Origin: Cardinium hertigii_C
GTDB lineage: Bacteria; Bacteroidota; Bacteroidia; Cytophagales; Amoebophilaceae
NCBI RefSeq assembly: GCF_050864855.1
Contig: NZ_JBOZWW010000001.1
Location: 1-14,620, forward strand
Direction of reading: 5' to 3'
DNA length: 14,620 nt
The position numbers and the translations under genes were made by a program. Positions within the stretch are counted from its first letter, which is position 1; each line of letters begins with the position of its first letter. Of this stretch, positions 7,053 through 14,620 are shown piece by piece. The notes beneath the pieces were generated by a model. The model was not told where the DNA came from. It saw only the letters and a program-made list of their open reading frames with translations, and searched no databases.

Positions 7053-7831
7053 TTGCCATAGGTAAAAGTATCAGTCATATTAGTGCCAGTATCTCTTATG
7101 CACAAAAATCAGAAAAAGGTGTGTTATTAGACAAAAACATTGTATCAGAAACTGCCTATGGCGTTTCCAAAGAGTTTAAATTATTTCAAGATATGAACAG
7201 TAGGTGCCAGCGTAATGCGCTCTCTTTTGTTATTTCTCCGACTATAGAGGATGGTTGTCAACTATCTAATGAAAACTTAAAGTCTATTAACCAATCTTTT
7301 TTAGAAAAGATGGAACTAAAAAATCATCAATACATCGCTTTTGTACACGATAACACATCTCATAAACACATTCATCTCTATGTAAATAGAATTAGTAGGC
7401 TAGGAGAGGCTTATAAAGACAATTACATAAGCAACCGTTCTTCTCGTGTTGCAGAAACCATTTCATATGAGATGGGTTTAACCCTAGCCAAAGATGTTCA
7501 ACATGCCAAAACCAGAGATAAGCTGATGGAACATTCTGCTATACACAACGTTAAAGAGCTTGCTAAGTCTGTATTAAAAGATCGTAGCATCCATTCTGTA
7601 GATGCGTTTAGCGAATCCTTTAATAAAGAAGGTTCCCGTTTTAATATTAGGACGGAAGCATATCATAACAAACAAGGTGCTTTTCAAGGCTTACGTTTTT
7701 ATATCACGCAAGAAGGAAAAGAAGAAAAATTTAAAGCCAGTGAAATAGACAGGTCTTTATCTAAGCAAAATTTCATGGAAACCTTAAATAAGCATAAATC
7801 TTTTGGCCATTCTATTGGTTTATCTATTTGA
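7049..7831 (+). CDS. Relaxase / mobilization nuclease (MobA/MobB type, PF03432-like)
   Basis: A 260-residue relaxase, which nicks the oriT strand and stays bound to its 5' end during transfer. The metal-binding motif III is clear: HD at 100-101, HKHIH at 105-109 and NR at 113-114 (HDNTSHKHIHLYVNR). Tyr17 in SISYAQ is the likely nucleophile (motif I). The HD plus histidine cluster plus NR pattern fits MOBP/Bacteroidetes MobB-like relaxases. At 260 residues it is short, essentially the relaxase domain with a brief C-terminal region and no helicase or primase. The ATG overlaps the stop of the IS-broken upstream gene, so it was originally translationally coupled and must now start independently. 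It is followed after 19 bp by the coupling protein. Confidence 0.85.
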   Translation: MIAIGKSISHISASISYAQKSEKGVLLDKNIVSETAYGVSKEFKLFQDMNSRCQRNALSFVISPTIEDGCQLSNENLKSINQSFLEKMELKNHQYIAFVHDNTSHKHIHLYVNRISRLGEAYKDNYISNRSSRVAETISYEMGLTLAKDVQHAKTRDKLMEHSAIHNVKELAKSVLKDRSIHSVDAFSESFNKEGSRFNIRTEAYHNKQGAFQGLRFYITQEGKEEKFKASEIDRSLSKQNFMETLNKHKSFGHSIGLSI

Positions 7832-7850
7832 TTTTCAATGTTTATATAGT

Positions 7851-9548
7851 ATGTTTAAGTTTATATTGAATATTTTATTGAGTATTTTCTTTACTCTATT
7901 TCATCTTCATAGAAAAAAGATTTTACTTTTTCTATCGCTATTTATTCTTCTATTTTTTATTGTTTTTTATGACGCCTTCGTAGTATACTATTTTAAAGGC
8001 AAGCGCATTATGCCTTCCCTGACTCCATATAATATGTGGTTTCTATTGGCTATATTTCTGATCTTCCTTTTACTTAATTATATCATTCCTTCTACTTTTG
8101 ATCTACTATCAGAGGATAAAAAATTCTTGAAAAACAGTACGCATAGTAAGTATAAAAAGAAGCCATCTACTAATTGCTTTATATGGAAAGTACAAAAAAA
8201 AGGATTTGTGGTATTGGATAGTTTATCTCAGGGTATATATATCGAGGGATCTCCTGGTTCAGGAAAATCAAGATCTGTTATAGAACCTATTATTTACCAG
8301 GCTGCTGATATGGGATTTGCAGGATTTTTATATGATTTTAAGGGTAGCCCACCCACTTTGTCTCCTCATATGTATCACTCTCTTCTAAATAAGCAAACCA
8401 AATTTTCGCATATCAATATTACCAATACTAGTATATCCCATCGTTGCAATCCGTTACATCCTAGTTATTTGTCTTTTAGTCTTTATGCACAAGAATATGC
8501 CAGTGCTATACTTAAAAACTTGAATAAAGAATGGATTCATAAACAAGATTTTTGGTCAGATAACTCTATTGCATTTTTTAGTGCTATTATATGGTTTCTA
8601 AAAAAGCATCATGGTGATTTGTGTTCGTTACCACATGCTTTACTCATTTCCATGAAGGCTCATGAACAAAGCATTGCTTTACTATCTTTAGATAGAGAAA
8701 CAAAAATCATGATAGAACCGATTCATTCTGCTTACAAAAATAATGCAGAAAAACAGCTTTCTGGCGTATTTTCTTCCTTACAGTTGCCATTTAATAAGAT
8801 ATATACCAAAGAAATATTTTGGGTGCTTTCTGGTCATTTGGGTGATGCAGATACGGTTGATTTAGATGTGAGCCATCCTAATCATCCAACCATGTTGACT
8901 GTTGCTAATGATCCTAGGTTAAGTGACTCTTTATCTTCCATTATCGCTCTTATTGCTACGGTATGCATGAAACATATGAATCAGCAGGGTAAACATAAGT
9001 CTATATTTCTATTAGATGAAGCCCCTACGTTATTTATTCCTGGATTAGAGAATTTACCTGCTACAGCTAGATCTAATAATATATCGACCATTGTATGTGT
9101 ACAAGATTTCGAGCAGCTCAAACAGATGTATGGAAACAGTCGAGCGGAGGTAATTAGAAATAATTTAGGTAATCAATTTTTTGGTATGACTAGTAATTTA
9201 ACAACTGGTGATTACGTATCTAAAATGGCAGGATCTTATACCAATATTAGGACTGCTATACATATATCGGATAAAGACGATACTTTCACTAGGTCACTAG
9301 GTAAGGAGTCATACTTAACGCCTCATTATCTCGCTTCTCAACCTCCAGGCCACTTTACAATAAAGGTAGCAGGTAAGAAGCCGCAGTTCTTAGCTACTTA
9401 CCTTAGTAATGTTAGTTATGCTAGCAATTCAGTAATAAAGATACCAAGTAATTTTGGTAATGAACTAAATAAAAAAATTGAAGATAATTGGGAGCGTATT
9501 CACAATGAAGTAGACCAGATATTTATTAAAAATGGTATTAAATTATAA
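7851..9548 (+). CDS. Type IV coupling protein (VirD4/TraG/TraD-like ATPase)
   Basis: A 565-residue inner-membrane ATPase that would bring the relaxosome to a type IV secretion channel and pump the DNA. The N-terminal 85 residues are very hydrophobic, with two or three membrane segments (about 4-18, 24-46, 62-79). The ATPase domain has Walker A GSPGSGKS (133-140), Walker B FLLDEAPTLF (386-395) and the conserved ARSNNISTIVCVQDFEQLK region (406-424) typical of VirD4/TraG (PF02534/PF12696-like). The frame continues upstream to a TTG at 7803 inside the relaxase gene, but the ATG at 7851, 19 bp after the relaxase stop, gives the expected membrane N-terminus. No mating-pair-formation genes are in the window, so a channel must be supplied from elsewhere. 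Confidence 0.9.
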   Translation: MFKFILNILLSIFFTLFHLHRKKILLFLSLFILLFFIVFYDAFVVYYFKGKRIMPSLTPYNMWFLLAIFLIFLLLNYIIPSTFDLLSEDKKFLKNSTHSKYKKKPSTNCFIWKVQKKGFVVLDSLSQGIYIEGSPGSGKSRSVIEPIIYQAADMGFAGFLYDFKGSPPTLSPHMYHSLLNKQTKFSHINITNTSISHRCNPLHPSYLSFSLYAQEYASAILKNLNKEWIHKQDFWSDNSIAFFSAIIWFLKKHHGDLCSLPHALLISMKAHEQSIALLSLDRETKIMIEPIHSAYKNNAEKQLSGVFSSLQLPFNKIYTKEIFWVLSGHLGDADTVDLDVSHPNHPTMLTVANDPRLSDSLSSIIALIATVCMKHMNQQGKHKSIFLLDEAPTLFIPGLENLPATARSNNISTIVCVQDFEQLKQMYGNSRAEVIRNNLGNQFFGMTSNLTTGDYVSKMAGSYTNIRTAIHISDKDDTFTRSLGKESYLTPHYLASQPPGHFTIKVAGKKPQFLATYLSNVSYASNSVIKIPSNFGNELNKKIEDNWERIHNEVDQIFIKNGIKL

Positions 9549-9598
9549 AATCCTACTTGGGTATAATATCTAAAAATAAACCCTGCATTTGACAGTTT

Positions 9599-9635
9599 TT
9601 CTAATCCTAATCGTGTAACACGATTAGGATTAGAA
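9599..9635. repeat. Perfect inverted repeat, 17-bp arms
   Basis: The left arm 9599-9615 (TTCTAATCCTAATCGTG) and right arm 9619-9635 are exact reverse complements around TAA. T residues precede it and AGC follows it, so it lacks the downstream T-run of a rho-independent terminator on either strand. It could be a protein-binding or recombination site, or the first stem of the structure that continues to 9724. Confidence 0.85.
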
Positions 9636-9636
9636 G

Positions 9637-9724
9637 CTAATGGGAAAGAAATACTAGCATTAGTAAAATTTTCTATTGTTTATCGGATCTAGTCTTGATA
9701 AAATTTTTCCCATTAGGTTTTTTT
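9637..9724 (+). terminator. Inverted repeat followed by T-run, possible terminator of the mob operon
   Basis: CTAATGGGAAA (9637-9647) pairs with TTTCCCATTAG (9706-9716), an 11-bp perfect stem with a 58-nt loop. It is followed by G and seven T residues (9718-9724). A long-looped stem plus T-run on the plus strand, about 90 bp after the coupling-protein stop, fits the end of the operon. The long loop is unusual for a simple terminator. Confidence 0.45.
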
Positions 9725-9831
9725 CTAGTTGGTCAAAAGAGGCATTAAGCAAAAAACCTTATACTTCAATTAAAGTTAATGCGTAAAATGCCCTTAAATG
9801 AAAAGAAAAACAAGTTTAATAAGATGAAATT

Positions 9832-11508
9832 ATGCGTAAGATAGATACACTGCCTATTGGCTATTCAGATGTTAAATCAGTCATTGAAACAGGCTATTAT
9901 GTAGATAAGACACGATATGCACAAGCGTTAATTGAAAAAAGAAATCCTATCTTCATAGCCCGTCCTAGAAGATTTGGCAAGTCTCTATTTATCAATACGC
10001 TGGCTACTATATGTAGAGGAGATAAAGAAATATTTAAGGATTACCATATAGGTAAACCAGAGAATGGCTATCAATGGAAGAAATATCCCATAATTAAAAT
10101 AGATTTTTCAGGAGTATCTAATAACACACCTGAAGAACTAAGCTCATCTATTAAAATCGTACTAAAAGAAATAGCCTTTTCTTATAGCATAAAAATGGAA
10201 GATGCTACTGTTAAAGATACACTGCGTAGCCTAGTAGCACAACTCATAAATTTAGCAGATACTATAGAAAACAAGGAGAATACAAAATCTATTTATCAAT
10301 CCAAAATAGTGGTACTTATAGATGAATACGATGCACCCATTGTTAATCTAACTAAAGGATCAGACTTAGAACAATCCAACATCAAAGTCATGAAAGATTT
10401 CTTTATGACCTTAAAATCACTAAATGAATACTTTCAACTTACATTTATCACTGGCGTAAGCAAATTCAGTTTATCTGATGTATTCTCAGGAGCCAATCAT
10501 TTAAGCGACCTTACGATAGATAAAAGTGCAGCCGCTATGTTCGGTTATACCGAACAAGAATTATTAGAAGTTTTCTCGGATCATATATCTATGGTTACCA
10601 ATTTATGGAGTGAAGATATAGGTCAACCAATGACTAAAGAAACAGTCATGCAAGCAATAACTACCCATTATAATGGTTACAAGTTTTATGAAAAAGGTCC
10701 TTCGGTTTATAATCCTTGGTCTACCCTTCATTTTTTTAAAGAGGGAAAGAAAGCCGACTACTGGTACGAATCAGGTAGTCCAACTATGCTCATTAACCAA
10801 ATGTTGGCAGATCCTGATAGATTTGAGCTAGACGATTTACCCATTGATGCTTATAGACACGAGTTAATGTATACCGGTAGTAGGAATGAAATTAGTTTAA
10901 AAGCATTGATGTTTCAAACTGGATATTTAACCATAGAGAGCTATGAATCATCTACAGGCGTTTATAAGCTCAAGTTTCCTAATCAAGAAGTAGAAAAGGC
11001 TTTTACCCAAACCATTCAAGATGCTTTAGAAAGGCGCATGAAAGACTATTTTATATCAACACAAGATCAAATAAAAAGTGCTTTACAGGCCAAAGATATT
11101 GAATCATTTATTATTGCTATTAATATAGCCTTTGCTAGTATTCCTTACTACATAACCAGTAAAACAGAAAAAGATTATCATAGCAATCTGCATATGCTAC
11201 TTTATGGTTTAAACTGTTTAGATGGGATTAATAGTCATGTGGCTAGTGAGTCTCCTTCTAGCAGGGGTAGGGCTGATATAGTACTAACCATTGGTAGCAT
11301 TGTGTATATTATAGAGATCAAATACAAGTCAAATGGTAAAATAGCTTTACAACAAATTAAAGAAAATTGCTATTATATCTCCTATTTATGGAAAGCCAAA
11401 GAAATTATTTTATTAGGTATTAACTTTGACCAAGAAACCAAATCTATAGATAGTTGGGCCTCTGAAACAGTGAACAGAGAAGAGCTTATAAAGCAGATGA
11501 ATACGTAA
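9832..11508 (+). CDS. AAA-ATPase-like / PD-(D/E)XK nuclease family protein (second paralogue)
   Basis: A 558-residue paralogue of the protein at 2683-4500 with the same domain order. It opens LPIGYSDVKSVIETGYYVDKT, here at residues 7-27. Then come Walker A variant RPRRFGKSL (44-52), Walker B VLIDEYDAPI (161-170), GVSKFSLSDVFSGANH (208-223) and YNGYKF with VYNPWSTLHFF (280-302). The C-terminal nuclease-like motif is GRADI (D482) and YIIEIK (E495, K497). The N-terminus lacks the ~20-residue basic extension of the first paralogue. All key residues are present, so ATP binding and nuclease activity are plausible; the cellular role is unknown. A start at ATG 9788 is excluded because that frame stops within 20 codons. 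Confidence 0.9.
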   Translation: MRKIDTLPIGYSDVKSVIETGYYVDKTRYAQALIEKRNPIFIARPRRFGKSLFINTLATICRGDKEIFKDYHIGKPENGYQWKKYPIIKIDFSGVSNNTPEELSSSIKIVLKEIAFSYSIKMEDATVKDTLRSLVAQLINLADTIENKENTKSIYQSKIVVLIDEYDAPIVNLTKGSDLEQSNIKVMKDFFMTLKSLNEYFQLTFITGVSKFSLSDVFSGANHLSDLTIDKSAAAMFGYTEQELLEVFSDHISMVTNLWSEDIGQPMTKETVMQAITTHYNGYKFYEKGPSVYNPWSTLHFFKEGKKADYWYESGSPTMLINQMLADPDRFELDDLPIDAYRHELMYTGSRNEISLKALMFQTGYLTIESYESSTGVYKLKFPNQEVEKAFTQTIQDALERRMKDYFISTQDQIKSALQAKDIESFIIAINIAFASIPYYITSKTEKDYHSNLHMLLYGLNCLDGINSHVASESPSSRGRADIVLTIGSIVYIIEIKYKSNGKIALQQIKENCYYISYLWKAKEIILLGINFDQETKSIDSWASETVNREELIKQMNT

Positions 11509-11746
11509 AATATACGGTTCTGTCGCATCTGTGTAAAGAAAGGATTAAATTTAGATTTTAGTTTAAAATTTTAGTTTCGATGTTTACTATTACGCCCAGA
11601 TTATTGCGATATTTTAAAGGATTTTGGACCATCGGGAGCGGATTAACAGAAAATTACGGTTTCTGTTTTGTACCCAACTTCGTTAGCTAGATTTTGGCAA
11701 TAGACTATGTCTTAAAAAACGGTCGTTTGTTGAGACAGCTATTATT
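11509..11746. other. Non-coding region between convergent genes, with an IS-end-like sequence
   Basis: The plus-strand gene ending at 11508 and the minus-strand gene ending at 11747 converge here. At 11516 the sequence GGTTCTGTCGCATCTGTG looks like the terminal repeat of an IS6-type element (such ends often begin GGTTCTGT or GGCTCTGT). No matching partner end or transposase remnant was found. A 36-codon frame at 11581-11691 resembles nothing I recognise. Confidence 0.4.
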
Positions 11747-12751
11747 CTAAGACACGCATATGTGTACCACATGTCTTTTATTTGGTAATATAAACTTATT
11801 CTGAATGGGGTGTTCTGAAGAATTAAAGGTATCATTAGAAGATACGCTACTAGATCCAATAGAATTGTTTAGAGAGTCACTTATAGTTTCGTTTAACTCA
11901 CATATCTGTAACACATTTTGAAGTGAAGTGTTTTCTACAACCTCAGAATTCTGTTGTTTATCTATAAACTTATTGAGTTTATCAATTGTTGATCTAGGAA
12001 GAAACGTAAGTCGTTCTTCCGCGCTGGAATTTAATTCTAATATTAATTCTGTTTTTTTACATAAACAGTTATTATGTATACAATCTATACTTAAATCTTG
12101 GTAGTATAATAATTCTTCGATTAATGCGCCTAACTTATCATGATCAGTTGCATTAAATATCATATTACAAATATTATCTCCTTGGTTATCTATATGTTTA
12201 TTAAGATCTAGTCCGATATATTTATGAGTAAACCTTAGAAAATTCTTCAGTACATGTATATTTTTCATTTTCATTGCTACCAATAAAGGTGTTTCATTGG
12301 AAGAATTTTTTTGTAGAAGTAGACTCATTTTTTCGTTTAGCAAGAAAGAATCCATCTTATTTAATATTATATTAATAATATATATTGATTCTTCATTTAG
12401 ATTATATCTATAGTATTCTGGTATTTTATGTAATAGTTCATTTTTATTACAAATTTCTATAAAACTATCATAGTTGAAGGAATCGTTATTTACTAAGTTT
12501 TTCACTTGATTATAATCACGATTCTTTACTGCATTAATAAGATTATTCTCTAAATCCAGTGGTATTTTCTGAAATGTTTCCCCATTAGTGATTTGATACC
12601 CGGTATTATCCTTCATATCAACGTTTGTATTAACTTTATATTCATCTATACGATACTTACCACCTAGTTTACTACAAGAAATAATAAAAAAACAAACTGT
12701 GCTAACTGGTATGATAAAGATAAAGTAGTTGGTGTAATATTTTATTTTCAT
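11747..12751 (-). CDS. Putative lipoprotein with degenerate ankyrin-like repeats
   Basis: A 334-residue protein with a lipoprotein signal peptide: basic start MKIKYY, a hydrophobic stretch to residue 25, and a lipobox IIS-C with the lipidated Cys at 26. After export it would be anchored in a membrane, facing the periplasm or the cell exterior. Ankyrin-like helix pairs are visible at about 68-89 (NNLINAVKNRDYNQVKNLV), 151-173 (NETPLLVAMKMKNIHVLKNFL) and 190-214, but they are divergent and few. The C-terminal third is Ser/Asn-rich and without a recognised domain. Ankyrin proteins are abundant in amoeba and arthropod symbionts, where some are thought to act on host targets; here that is only an inference. 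It lies 162 bp downstream of the permease gene on the same strand. Confidence 0.65.
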   Translation of the reverse strand: MKIKYYTNYFIFIIPVSTVCFFIISCSKLGGKYRIDEYKVNTNVDMKDNTGYQITNGETFQKIPLDLENNLINAVKNRDYNQVKNLVNNDSFNYDSFIEICNKNELLHKIPEYYRYNLNEESIYIINIILNKMDSFLLNEKMSLLLQKNSSNETPLLVAMKMKNIHVLKNFLRFTHKYIGLDLNKHIDNQGDNICNMIFNATDHDKLGALIEELLYYQDLSIDCIHNNCLCKKTELILELNSSAEERLTFLPRSTIDKLNKFIDKQQNSEVVENTSLQNVLQICELNETISDSLNNSIGSSSVSSNDTFNSSEHPIQNKFILPNKRHVVHICVS

Positions 12752-12913
12752 AATGATTAGATTAATATCTCAATACAGGAGATATAAGTTTAAAAAAGTA
12801 ATAAAAAACTCATAAAATAAAAATTATATTGGTTATATTTGCTTTTCAATTTATATATTTTATACACAAATAACAAGTACGTAGTGTGTTTTTTTGTACA
12901 TTATTTTCTCGTG

Positions 12914-14353
12914 TTAAATAGAGTGAATTGCTCTAAAATATTTCTTTATTTTTTTTAGTTTAGTTGGTAAATAGTGTGCCAGGATCATAGATAGTCCATT
13001 CATTAACATACAAGGAAAGTGACTGCTATCTGTATGAATTATAGGGAATATCCACCTATGCCAAGCAAAAACAGATAGTAATCCGGTAAAAATTCCTACT
13101 AAAAAAACATGGTAAGTAGTACGGAACCCTAAAACAAGTAAAATAAATGGGGCCATTATTATTGGGACATAAAAACGACCATACCATACAAGTATTCTCA
13201 TTAGCATAGACATGGAACAATTAAATGCTAATACCAAAGTGAGTAACGCCAGAGCGAACAACGCTATACGAATCACTAGGAGTTGGTAGTATTGAACAAA
13301 TCTTTTTAATAAAGGTATTCTTCTTAGTATTTCATAACCAACTATAATACTAAGTACATGTAGTCTAGAATCAACTGTAGACATAGCGCAAGATATTATA
13401 ATAAAACATACCATTCCTCCTAAAATAGGAGAAGAATGGGAAAGAAAATAATCCCAAATATATTTGTTTTTTATATCTGGAAACCAAATAAAAATAAACA
13501 ACCCAATTGTCAGCATACATGTTACAATAGCCGTACAAAAAATACCAGCATATAAAAATGCTTTTCTTGCTTGATTGGGACTAGAAGATATATATACATT
13601 ATGAATCAGATATGGACTTATAGCACCAAAAGAAAAAGAAAGGTATCGAAGTATACTTTTTATCTTACTATTCAATGGAATAAGATTATGTAATTCGAAC
13701 TGATTTTTAGATTTTAAGAAATGAATAATTTCAATAATTGGTTTATCTATTTTTTTAAAAACTAACCAAGCCAGTAGAATAATAAGTGTGGCAAAAACAA
13801 CACATTGCCATACATCTGTCAAGGCAATAGCACGTTCACCACCATACATAGCATAAACAAGTATGATTACAGTAATTAGTATAGTGATAACTAGTGGACT
13901 AGCTGAAGGCATGAATCGGCTAACTGTATTAGATATAACGTGAATTTGTAATGATATAATAATGATCGCATTAGCAATCTCAAACAAAGAAGTTATCAAC
14001 CTTCCATAACTACCATATGAACTAGCCATTGTTTCTGGCATTGATATATTAGACATAAAACCCTTCATATATCCTGATAACCAGCTTATTAATAACAAAG
14101 GAAAAAGAGTAATAGATATTCTATAAGCTATATACCATACTCCCATAGGAGCATGTAATATACTAAGCTTTAATAACGGACCTGTACAATGCGTAGCTAC
14201 TATACTAGCTACTATGGTAGCCGTAGAAAATTGTTTATAACCAATGGCATGTTGCTCAAAGTTAGAAACCTTTCTATTCCAAGGTAAAAAAGAAATTACC
14301 AATGTTAATAGCAAAAATACTCCAAGTAGAATTAACAAAACATCAAGTGACAT
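12914..14353 (-). CDS. Sodium:solute symporter family permease
   Basis: A 479-residue polytopic inner-membrane protein with about 12-13 hydrophobic segments, matching the sodium:solute symporter family (SSS, PF00474) in length and motifs. The family signature appears as YAMYGGERAIALTDVWQ (167-183, the GG...A...TDV.Q motif). The P-x-x-AR-A segment follows at about 259-266 and AMSTVDSRLHVLS at 323-335, where S325 and T326 match the Na+-binding Ser/Thr pair of PutP/vSGLT-type transporters. It should import a solute using the sodium gradient; the substrate cannot be told from sequence. Import carriers of this type suit a symbiont drawing metabolites from its host. The N-terminus, MSLDVLLILLGVF, enters the membrane at once, as expected. 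Confidence 0.85.
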   Translation of the reverse strand: MSLDVLLILLGVFLLLTLVISFLPWNRKVSNFEQHAIGYKQFSTATIVASIVATHCTGPLLKLSILHAPMGVWYIAYRISITLFPLLLISWLSGYMKGFMSNISMPETMASSYGSYGRLITSLFEIANAIIIISLQIHVISNTVSRFMPSASPLVITILITVIILVYAMYGGERAIALTDVWQCVVFATLIILLAWLVFKKIDKPIIEIIHFLKSKNQFELHNLIPLNSKIKSILRYLSFSFGAISPYLIHNVYISSSPNQARKAFLYAGIFCTAIVTCMLTIGLFIFIWFPDIKNKYIWDYFLSHSSPILGGMVCFIIISCAMSTVDSRLHVLSIIVGYEILRRIPLLKRFVQYYQLLVIRIALFALALLTLVLAFNCSMSMLMRILVWYGRFYVPIIMAPFILLVLGFRTTYHVFLVGIFTGLLSVFAWHRWIFPIIHTDSSHFPCMLMNGLSMILAHYLPTKLKKIKKYFRAIHSI

Positions 14354-14535
14354 AATTAGCTCTGTCCAATTAAGGGTCGTACGTTTGTATTAAGAGACCG
14401 TTGCGATAGATAGTTATTGTAATTTTTGATAAGGTTGTAGTTGTATTTTTAGTAGTTTTTATGTTAAGGATGCATAAATTTAGTTATTTAGTGATTTTCA
14501 AGTTAATCTTTGTATATTTTAGATATACCATCCCC
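14354..14535. other. Intergenic region upstream of the permease gene
   Basis: No coding frame or clear promoter consensus seen. Both flanking genes lie on the minus strand, so the permease promoter should be here. Confidence 0.4.
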
Positions 14536-14619
14536 CTAAAAACCCTTTAAAATGATATTTGGAGCTCTATATAAATTATAGGCTATAGCTTCCATAACAT
14601 GTTGCGTATGCGTTTTATC
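14536..14619 (-). CDS. C-terminal end of a minus-strand gene, possibly YifB/ComM-type ATPase (partial)
   Basis: An open frame enters from the window edge and ends at TAG (14536-14538 on the minus strand), encoding 27 residues that include KTHTQHVMEAIAYNLYR. The pattern I..QH..EAI.Y...R resembles the last helices of Mg-chelatase-like ATPases (YifB/ComM), which end in H..EAIQYR..DR. The stretch is too short for certainty and could be a chance frame. Confidence 0.35.
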   Translation of the reverse strand, partial: DKTHTQHVMEAIAYNLYRAPNIILKGF

Positions 14620-14620
14620 A

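Larger units (their letters stand above)
9549..9831 (+). other. Intergenic region after the coupling-protein gene
   Basis: Non-coding; it separates the mob operon from the second AAA-ATPase gene. It holds a perfect long palindrome (9599-9635) and, directly after it, an inverted repeat with a T-run (9637-9724). The remaining 107 bp up to the ATG at 9832 is A-rich with no clear promoter consensus. Confidence 0.6.

Noticed and set aside
7803..7850. TTG start of the coupling protein inside the relaxase gene
   Set aside because: It would overlap the relaxase frame and add residues with no role. The ATG at 7851 gives normal operon spacing and a membrane N-terminus.
9599..9635. Simple rho-independent terminator
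   Set aside because: T residues precede rather than follow the hairpin, and on the minus strand it is followed by A residues.
12834..12841. TATATTTG, an exact -7 box match, on the plus strand
   Set aside because: No plus-strand gene follows and no -33 TTTG lies at the right distance; the region is AT-rich enough for a chance match.
1..14620. tRNA genes, rRNA genes or a CRISPR array
   Set aside because: No cloverleaf-like or rRNA-like stretch and no regularly spaced short repeats were found on reading both strands.

Overview
The window is AT-rich DNA that most resembles an intracellular Bacteroidetes symbiont of the Amoebophilaceae type ('Candidatus Amoebophilus' / 'Candidatus Cardinium'). 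This is an inference from gene content: two 'AAA-ATPase-like plus PD-(D/E)XK nuclease' proteins of a family expanded in such genomes, an ankyrin-like lipoprotein, many insertion sequences, and a textbook Bacteroidetes promoter (TTTG, 20 bp, TAnnTTTG) inside the IS. TGA is used as a stop, so the genetic code is standard. No rRNA, tRNA or CRISPR array was seen.

Layout. (1) Bases 1 to about 2620: an IS256-family element on the minus strand whose transposase gene is split by a 1551-bp IS5-like element (421-1971). Removing the IS and one copy of its 6-bp target duplication restores the reading frame exactly. (2) 2683-4500: the first AAA-ATPase/nuclease gene. (3) 4501-9548: a plasmid or ICE mobilization module on the plus strand. 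It has a candidate oriT (about 4606-4633), a MobC-like ribbon-helix-helix protein, a small membrane protein, a relaxase and a VirD4/TraG-type coupling protein. A second copy of the same 1551-bp IS (5405-6955) sits inside the small membrane-protein gene. The unbroken gene would have been 130 codons, with its stop overlapping the relaxase start (ATGA), so the four genes were once a tightly coupled operon. (4) 9549-9831: an intergenic region with a perfect 17-bp-arm palindrome and a second inverted repeat ending in a T-run. (5) 9832-11508: a second AAA-ATPase/nuclease paralogue. (6) 11509-11746: non-coding DNA with an IS-end-like sequence. (7) 11747-14353: two minus-strand genes, an ankyrin-like lipoprotein and a sodium:solute symporter-type permease. 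(8) 14536-14619: the tail of another minus-strand gene, possibly a YifB/ComM-type ATPase.

How it fits together. The MobC-like protein, membrane protein and relaxase would form the relaxosome at the oriT. The coupling protein would pass the nicked DNA to a type IV secretion channel, but no channel genes are present here, so transfer would need machinery encoded elsewhere. The module is decaying: the IS truncates one subunit and breaks translational coupling to the relaxase, although the IS carries its own promoter in the same direction and may now drive the relaxase and coupling-protein genes. The two IS copies are direct repeats of almost identical sequence. Recombination between them would delete the first AAA-ATPase gene, the oriT and mobC.
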